Shown: piece after piece, positions 59,251-64,000 of the stretch
Position numbering within the stretch: the stretch's first letter is position 1
How the letters are laid out: every line of letters begins with the position of its first letter
Origin: Lutimaribacter pacificus
GTDB taxonomy: Bacteria > Pseudomonadota > Alphaproteobacteria > Rhodobacterales > Rhodobacteraceae
Reading direction: 5' to 3'
Length of the DNA stretch: 64,000 bases
Assembly (NCBI RefSeq): GCF_900142185.1
Contig: NZ_FQZZ01000003.1
Span: 248,001 to 312,000 of the forward strand
The notes under the pieces: generated by a model
What the model saw: only the letters and a program-made list of their open reading frames with translations
Told to the model about the DNA's origin: nothing
Databases searched by the model: none
Program-made: the position numbers and the translations under genes

Positions 59251-60053
59251 GTTGCTGGGAAACCATCGCCGATTACGGGCTGCGCAGCCTCGGCATCGGT
59301 GAGCGCCTGTTGCCGCGCACCGATTTCACGCTGTGCCAGCAGGTCGTGCTGATCGGCTCGGGGATGATCTGGAACGTCTATTTCGGCGTGCTGGCGCTGG
59401 CCTCGGGGTTCTTTTTGGCCACGGCGCTGGCGATGGGCAAGGCCGCGCGCAGCCGGCCCGTCCGCAAGATCAGCGAATGGATGATCTTCGTCTTTCGCGG
59501 CAGCCCGCTGTTCATCCAGTTCTTCTTTGCCTATTTCCTGTTTCTCTCGCTCAAGACCGCGGTGCCGTTCTTTACCCCGCTGACCAGCGCCTGGGCCGGC
59601 GCGCTGGTGGTGCTGTTCCTGAACACCGCCGCCTATTCCGGCGAGATCTTCTATGGCGCGCTGCTGTCGGTGCCCAAGGGCGAGATGGAGGCGGCGGATG
59701 CCTACGGGTTCTCGGGCTGGAAGAAGTTTCGCAAGATCACCTGGCCCACCATGCTGCGGCTGGCCTGGCCCGCCTATACGAACGAGGCGATATTCCTGTT
59801 CCACGCCACCACGCTGGTATTCTTCAGCGGCTTTCCCGCGCAGGGGCAGCGGGGCGACGCGCTCTATTACGCCAATTACTTTGCCGACAAGACCTTCAAC
59901 CCGTTCGTTCCCTACCCGATCCTGGCGATCTATTTCATCGCGCTGACGCTGCTGATCGTCGGCCTGTTCGGGCTGGTCAACCGGCGGCTCAACCGTCACC
60001 TTCCGGCCGAGCGGCGGCGGCGCATGAAACTGCGCCCAAACCTTTTGCGCTGA
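59247..60053 (+). CDS. ABC transporter permease 2
   Basis: A 268-residue permease, partner of the preceding one. The EAA coupling loop is MEAADAYGFSGWKKFRKITWP, with FRGSPLFIQFFFAYFLFLSLK and AAYSGEIFYGALLSVPKGE as the usual amino-acid permease segments. Starts at 59247, overlapping the stop of permease 1 by four bases, so the two are translated together and form the channel. Confidence 0.93.
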   Translation: MSCWETIADYGLRSLGIGERLLPRTDFTLCQQVVLIGSGMIWNVYFGVLALASGFFLATALAMGKAARSRPVRKISEWMIFVFRGSPLFIQFFFAYFLFLSLKTAVPFFTPLTSAWAGALVVLFLNTAAYSGEIFYGALLSVPKGEMEAADAYGFSGWKKFRKITWPTMLRLAWPAYTNEAIFLFHATTLVFFSGFPAQGQRGDALYYANYFADKTFNPFVPYPILAIYFIALTLLIVGLFGLVNRRLNRHLPAERRRRMKLRPNLLR

Positions 60054-60079
60054 CGCCGCGAAACCGGGCCGTTGCCCGG

Positions 60080-60114
60080 AAACCGCGCGATTTGCCTTGA
60101 TTTCCGCGCGGTTT
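60080..60114. repeat. 10-bp inverted repeat at the end of the transporter operon
   Basis: AAACCGCGCG (60080-60089) pairs with CGCGCGGTTT (60105-60114), 15-base loop, no T-tract. The same half-site (AAACCGCGCG) occurs twice upstream of metY, so it may be a shared regulatory motif rather than a terminator. Confidence 0.45.
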
Positions 60115-60128
60115 GAAGGCTATCCCAT

Positions 60129-60140
60129 ATTTGATCAAAT
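60129..60140. promoter_or_regulatory. Operator-like palindrome before the ligase gene
   Basis: ATTTGATCAAAT, a perfect 12-bp palindrome 20 bases before the ATG at 60160. It differs from the FNR box, which needs a 4-base gap. Confidence 0.45.
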
Positions 60141-60159
60141 TTTCCGACGGCCGTTTCCG

Positions 60160-61509
60160 ATGACCACAATGACGCCCACAGACTGGCTTCGCGCGCATCC
60201 GCAGGTGCGCACGATCCGCGTTGCCGCCTCTGACCTCAACGGCCAGCCGCGCGGCAAGCGCATCCCCACCCGCTTTGCCGGAAAGGTGGTCGAGGAAGGC
60301 ACGCGCTTTCCGCTTTCCGCGCTCAACCTCGATATCTGGGGCGAGGATATCGACGACAGTCCGCTGGTGTTCGAAACCGGCGATGCCGATGGCGTGCTGC
60401 GCCCGACCGAACGCGGCTTCATGCCGATGCCGTGGCTGTCGGCGCCCACCGGACTGTTGCCGATCTGGATGTTCCACGAGGATGGCCGCCCCTTCGACGG
60501 CGATCCGCGCCACGCGCTGGCCCGCGTGGTCGAACGATACAAGGCGCGTGGGCTGACCCCTGTTGCGGCGGTCGAGCTGGAGTTCTTCCTGATCGACGAC
60601 AGCGGCAAGTCGCTTCAGGTGCCGATCAGCCCGCGCTCGGGCAAGCGGCGCAAGGCGGCCGAGGTCCTGTCGATCCGCGCGCTGGATGCGTTCGACGAGT
60701 TCTTTACCGATCTCTACGACGCCTGCGAGGAAATGGACATTCCCGCCGACACCGCGATTTCCGAGGCCGGGCTGGGCCAGTTCGAGATCAACCTGATGCA
60801 CCAGGACGACGCGCTGCGCGCCGCCGACGATGCGTGGCTGTTCAAGATGCTGGTCAAGGGCATGGCCCGGCGGCACGGCTTTGCCGCGTCCTTCATGGCC
60901 AAGCCCTACGAGGATTACGCCGGGTCGGGCCTGCATGTGCATTTCTCGGTCCTGGACCGCGACGGCAACAACATCTTCGACGATGGCGGGCCGAAGGGAT
61001 CGGATGCGCTGCGCCACGCGATTGCCGGCTGCCTGAAGGCGATGCCCGACAGCATGCTGATCTTCGCCCCGCACGCCAACAGCTATGACCGGCTGGTGCC
61101 GGAAAACCACGCGCCGACGGGTATCGCCTGGGCCTATGAGAACCGCACCGCCGCGATCCGCGTGCCCGCGGGCAACCCCGCGGCGCGGCGCATCGAACAC
61201 CGGGTCGCGGGCGGCGACGTGAACCCCTATCTGCACCTGGCGGCCGTCCTGGGTGCGGCGCTGACCGGCATCGAGGATGGCGAGGAACCGCCCGCGCCGA
61301 TCACCGGCAACGCCTATGCGCTGGACCTGCCGCAGGTGCCCAACACCTGGGCCGAGGCCATCGACGCCTTCGACCGGAGCGAACGGATGAAGCGCATCTT
61401 CGCCCCGATGCTGATCCAGAACCTGCTGCTGACCAAGCGGCAGGAAATGCACTACATGGCCGAACTGACGCCGCAGGAGCAGGTGGAGATATACCTCGAC
61501 ACGGTCTGA
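60160..61509 (+). CDS. Glutamine-synthetase-family gamma-glutamyl ligase (PuuA-like), copy 1
   Basis: A 449-residue GS-fold ATP-dependent ligase. Metal/glutamate segments: AAVELEFFLID (E-x-E), GLGQFEINLMHQ, GSGLHVHFSVLD (the H-V-H-x-S motif), and the late ATP segment EHRVAGGDVNPYLHLAAVLGAALTG. In the Puu pathway such ligases join glutamate to putrescine or another amine. The exact amine cannot be told. Two possible ATG codons (60160, 60169). The palindrome upstream may be its operator. Confidence 0.88.
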   Translation: MTTMTPTDWLRAHPQVRTIRVAASDLNGQPRGKRIPTRFAGKVVEEGTRFPLSALNLDIWGEDIDDSPLVFETGDADGVLRPTERGFMPMPWLSAPTGLLPIWMFHEDGRPFDGDPRHALARVVERYKARGLTPVAAVELEFFLIDDSGKSLQVPISPRSGKRRKAAEVLSIRALDAFDEFFTDLYDACEEMDIPADTAISEAGLGQFEINLMHQDDALRAADDAWLFKMLVKGMARRHGFAASFMAKPYEDYAGSGLHVHFSVLDRDGNNIFDDGGPKGSDALRHAIAGCLKAMPDSMLIFAPHANSYDRLVPENHAPTGIAWAYENRTAAIRVPAGNPAARRIEHRVAGGDVNPYLHLAAVLGAALTGIEDGEEPPAPITGNAYALDLPQVPNTWAEAIDAFDRSERMKRIFAPMLIQNLLLTKRQEMHYMAELTPQEQVEIYLDTV

Positions 61510-61574
61510 GGCGGGCCTTGCCCGCCTGCCCCGCCCTGCGATACGCTTCGACCATCCAAACCCATTGGTGATCC

Positions 61575-62270
61575 ATGAAAATCGGCATCCTGCAAACCGG
61601 CCACGCCCCCGACCAGATCCGGGAGAGCGTCGGCGATTACGAAGACATGTTCCATAGCCTGCTTGCGGCGCATGGCTTCGACTTCCAGACCTGGAACGTG
61701 GTGGACGGCGCGTTTCCACCCGGCCCCGACGCCGCCGACGGCTGGCTTGTCACCGGCTCGAAACACGGCGCGTATGAGGACCACCCGTGGATTCCACCGC
61801 TCGAGTCGCTGATCCGCGCGATCCGCGACAGCGGGCGGCCGCTGGTGGGTGTCTGTTTCGGGCACCAGATCATCGCGCAGGCGCTGGGGGGCCGGGTCGA
61901 GAAATTCGCCGGCGGCTGGGCCACCGGGCCGCAGGTTTACGACCTGTCCGAAGGCGGGCAGATCACGCTGAACGCCTGGCACCAGGACCAGGTGGTGGCG
62001 CTGCCGCCGGGCGCCAGGGTGCTGGCGACCAACCCGTTTTGCGAAAACGCCGCGCTGGCCATCGGCGACAGCATCCTGACGGTGCAGGCCCATCCCGAAT
62101 TCGGCCGCGACGTGATCGCGGGGCTGCTGGAGCATCGCGCCGGCGGGCTGGTGCCGGACGAGCAGATCGCCGACACCCGCGCGCGGCTGGACACACCCAC
62201 CGAGGGCAGCGATTTCGGGGCGCGCATCGCCGCCTTTTTCCACCAGCACGCATCGGAGGGCGCGATATGA
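61575..62270 (+). CDS. Class I glutamine amidotransferase-like hydrolase (PuuD-like)
   Basis: A 231-residue class I amidotransferase-fold hydrolase. C94 in GVCFGHQIIAQALGG is the nucleophile; the His and Glu are in VQAHPEFGRD. In the Puu route such enzymes release glutamate from a gamma-glutamyl product. It is closer to the GMP-synthase-like group than to E. coli PuuD, so its role is inferred from neighbours. It overlaps the next gene by four bases. Confidence 0.85.
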   Translation: MKIGILQTGHAPDQIRESVGDYEDMFHSLLAAHGFDFQTWNVVDGAFPPGPDAADGWLVTGSKHGAYEDHPWIPPLESLIRAIRDSGRPLVGVCFGHQIIAQALGGRVEKFAGGWATGPQVYDLSEGGQITLNAWHQDQVVALPPGARVLATNPFCENAALAIGDSILTVQAHPEFGRDVIAGLLEHRAGGLVPDEQIADTRARLDTPTEGSDFGARIAAFFHQHASEGAI

Positions 62271-63625
62271 CCGACTGGACGGATCAGCTGCCCGAGGCCG
62301 CCCGCGCCTATCTGGAAGGCCGCCGGCTGGACGAGGTGGAATGCATCGTTTCGGACCTGCCCGGCATCGCGCGGGGCAAGGCCGTCCCGGCGTCGAAATT
62401 CGGGCGGATGAATTATTTTCACCTGCCCGACAGCATCTTCTACCAGACCATCACCGGCGACTGGGGCGAAGCGGCGGGCAAGGAGGGGTTCATCGAACGC
62501 GACATGCTGCTTTACCCAGACATGTCCACCGCCACCGCCGCACCCTGGACCGCCGACTGGACCCTGCAGGTGATCCACGACGCCTTTGACCGCAAGGGCG
62601 ATCCGATCCCGTTTTCCCCGCGCAACGTGCTGAAACGGGTGGTCAAGCTCTATCACGATCAGGGCTGGAAGCCGGTCGTCGCACCGGAGATGGAGTTCTA
62701 CCTCGTCGCGCGCAACCTGGACCCGGCCAAGAAGATCGAGCCGATGATGGGCCGCTCTGGCCGGCCGGCGGCGGCGCGGCAGGCCTATTCGATGTCGGCG
62801 GTGGACGAGTTCGGCCCGGTGATCGACGATATCTACGATTTCGCCGAGGCGCAGGGGTTCGAGATCGACGGCATCACGCAGGAGGGCGGCGCGGGGCAGC
62901 TGGAGATCAACCTGCGCCACGGATCGCCGGTGAAGCTGGCCGACGAGGTGTTCTATTTCAAGCGCCTGATCCGCGAGGCGGCGCTGCGGCACGATTGCTT
63001 TGCCACCTTCATGGCCAAGCCCATCGCCGAGGAGCCGGGCAGCGCCATGCATATCCACCATTCGGTGCTGGATATCGAAACCGGGCAGAACATCTTTTCC
63101 GGCCCGCAGGGGGGTGAGACCGACGCGTTCTTCAACTTCCTCGGCGGGATGCAGAAATACCTGCCCTCGGTCATCGCGGTGATGGCGCCCTATGTGAACT
63201 CCTACCGCCGCTACGTGCGCGACCACGCGGCGCCGATCAACCTGGCCTGGGGGCGCGACAACCGCACCACCGGCATCCGCGTGCCGCTGTCGCAACCCGA
63301 AAGCCGCCGGGTCGAGAACCGGCTGGCGGGGATGGATTGCAACCCTTACCTCGGCATCGCGGCCTCGCTGGCCTGCGGATACCTGGGCCTGATGAACGAG
63401 GAATGGCCCGACAAGCAGTTCAAGGGCGACGCCTATGAAAGCGAAGAGGACATTCCCCGCGTGCTGGGCGAGGCGCTGGACCTGTTCGAAGGCGCGGACA
63501 AGCTGCACGAGGTGCTGGGCGAGGAATTCGCCCGCGTCTATGCCATCGTGAAACGCACCGAGTACGAGGAATTCCTGCAGGTGATCTCGCCCTGGGAACG
63601 CGAGCACCTGCTGCTGAACGTGTGA
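62267..63625 (+). CDS. puuA: Glutamine-synthetase-family gamma-glutamyl ligase (PuuA-like), copy 2
   Basis: A 452-residue GS-fold ligase, paralogue of 60160 but with a closer match to gamma-glutamylputrescine synthetases. Marks: VVAPEMEFYLVARNLDP, EGGAGQLEINLRHG, GSAMHIHHSVLD, and RRVENRLAGMDCNPYLGIAASLACGYLGL. The ATG at 62267 overlaps the amidotransferase stop (ATGA). Having two ligases side by side suggests two amine substrates, or a two-subunit enzyme. Confidence 0.87.
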   Translation: MTDWTDQLPEAARAYLEGRRLDEVECIVSDLPGIARGKAVPASKFGRMNYFHLPDSIFYQTITGDWGEAAGKEGFIERDMLLYPDMSTATAAPWTADWTLQVIHDAFDRKGDPIPFSPRNVLKRVVKLYHDQGWKPVVAPEMEFYLVARNLDPAKKIEPMMGRSGRPAAARQAYSMSAVDEFGPVIDDIYDFAEAQGFEIDGITQEGGAGQLEINLRHGSPVKLADEVFYFKRLIREAALRHDCFATFMAKPIAEEPGSAMHIHHSVLDIETGQNIFSGPQGGETDAFFNFLGGMQKYLPSVIAVMAPYVNSYRRYVRDHAAPINLAWGRDNRTTGIRVPLSQPESRRVENRLAGMDCNPYLGIAASLACGYLGLMNEEWPDKQFKGDAYESEEDIPRVLGEALDLFEGADKLHEVLGEEFARVYAIVKRTEYEEFLQVISPWEREHLLLNV

Positions 63626-63640
63626 TCCCGGACGGGTCGG

Positions 63641-63694
63641 CGACGGGGGGCGCTGCCCCCCGCACCCCCCGGAGTATTTCCGGCAAGATGAAGG
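63641..63694 (-). repeat. Dispersed intergenic repeat, copy 5 (inverted)
   Basis: On the minus strand CTTCATCTTGCCGGAAATAC followed by TCCGGGGGGT and a GC hairpin made by a G6 run and a C6 run (about 63645-63661). It matches copies 3 and 4 in the core. Confidence 0.6.
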
Positions 63695-63709
63695 ACAAGG
63701 GGCGCCCTC

Positions 63710-64000
63710 ATGGACCTGCTTTACGCCAATGACCGCAAGGGCACCTATCCGCAAAGCTGGTATGCCGCCACCGCCCACGAGGCGCCCGACCGGCCCGAAC
63801 TGACGGGCGAGGTGCGGGCCGATGTCTGCGTGGTCGGCGGCGGGTTCACCGGGCTGTCCACCGCGCTGCACCTGGCGGAGCGGGGTGTGGACGTGGTCCT
63901 GGTCGAGGCACATCGCGTGGGGTTCGGCGCCTCGGGGCGCAATGGCGGGCAACTGGGCAGCGGCCAGCGGCAGGACCAGGAGGCGCTGATCCGCATGGTG
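63710..64000 (+). CDS. FAD-dependent amine oxidoreductase, PuuB-like (3' end outside the window)
   Basis: The first 97 residues of an FAD oxidase. The Rossmann dinucleotide site is VCVVGGGFTGLSTALHLAERG, followed by VVLVEAHRVGFGASGRNGGQLGSG, typical of the D-amino-acid-oxidase-like group with gamma-glutamylputrescine oxidase. It should oxidise the gamma-glutamyl amine from the ligases. AAGGGG lies 7 bases before the ATG at 63710. The gene runs past the window end. Confidence 0.85.
   Translation, partial: MDLLYANDRKGTYPQSWYAATAHEAPDRPELTGEVRADVCVVGGGFTGLSTALHLAERGVDVVLVEAHRVGFGASGRNGGQLGSGQRQDQEALIRMV

Noticed and set aside
60129-60140. FNR box at TTTGATCAAA
   Set aside because: The FNR site needs four bases between TTGAT and ATCAA; here the half-sites touch.
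1-64000. CRISPR arrays, prophage, insertion sequences, integrases
   Set aside because: I saw no regularly spaced repeats and no transposase, integrase or phage structural gene in any frame.

Overview
The window is a GC-rich, gene-dense stretch of an alphaproteobacterial chromosome, most probably from the order Rhodobacterales (roseobacter/Paracoccus-like). Several things point there: many small lineage-typical proteins (DUF2842, DUF6476-, DUF6324- and DUF6524-like), CarD next to FdxA and a Suv3-like helicase, a tRNA-His without the extra G at position -1, LexA boxes of the alphaproteobacterial type (GTTC-N7-GTTC), and a heat-shock sigma factor. No phage, insertion sequence, plasmid function or CRISPR array is visible. 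This is core chromosome with short intergenic repeats.

Layout. 1-7.2 kb: SOS-controlled uvrD/pcrA (cut by the window start), an FMN-dependent alpha-hydroxy-acid dehydrogenase, pyruvate carboxylase and a MAPEG protein. 7.4-12.3 kb: two identical tRNA-Gly genes and a histidine locus, hisBH ... hisAFE, split by three genes on the opposite strand (a VOC protein and two tandem DUF2147 proteins). 12.4-17.5 kb: CoA-binding protein, zinc-ribbon protein, rRNA methyltransferase, tRNA-Tyr, a glycosyltransferase-like protein, a VOC protein and metY behind a leader rich in inverted repeats. 17.6-25.3 kb: SIMPL protein, an 822-residue PilM/GspL-like to PilP/GspC-like membrane protein, an Lrp regulator with a CPA2 antiporter, and cobT/cobS. 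25.4-30.4 kb: carD, fdxA, an S4 protein, a Suv3-like helicase and a TPR protein. 30.5-41.6 kb: SCP2 protein, hydrolase, PepF, GNAT, DksA-like protein, M19 dipeptidase, host-attachment protein, capsule-type glycosyltransferase, rpoH with a heat-shock promoter, rluD, tRNA-His, and mmcB with a second LexA box. 41.7-46 kb: nusB-ribH-ribB, an MBL-fold hydrolase and thiamine pyrophosphokinase. 46.2-53.8 kb: a very acidic 723-residue protein, purA, secG, pyrG and a conserved unknown. 53.9-56.6 kb: a tight five-gene cluster with two TerB-like paralogues. 56.7-64 kb: a polar-amino-acid-type ABC transporter followed by a gamma-glutamyl (Puu-like) polyamine or amine catabolic cluster of two glutamine-synthetase-like ligases, a class I amidotransferase and an FAD oxidase cut by the window end.

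The most unusual signal is a 178-bp intergenic repeat present twice (44011-44188 and 52890-53067). Both copies can fold into a long closed stem that ends in two small hairpins. The differences between the copies include paired, compensatory changes in both hairpins, so selection seems to preserve the structure. I do not recognise the family. Secondary points are two independent LexA boxes before repair genes, a heat-shock-type promoter before rpoH, a RibB protein whose cyclohydrolase-II domain has lost its zinc cysteines, overlapping start codons of two divergent genes, and twin hairpins that follow a transporter binding-protein gene.
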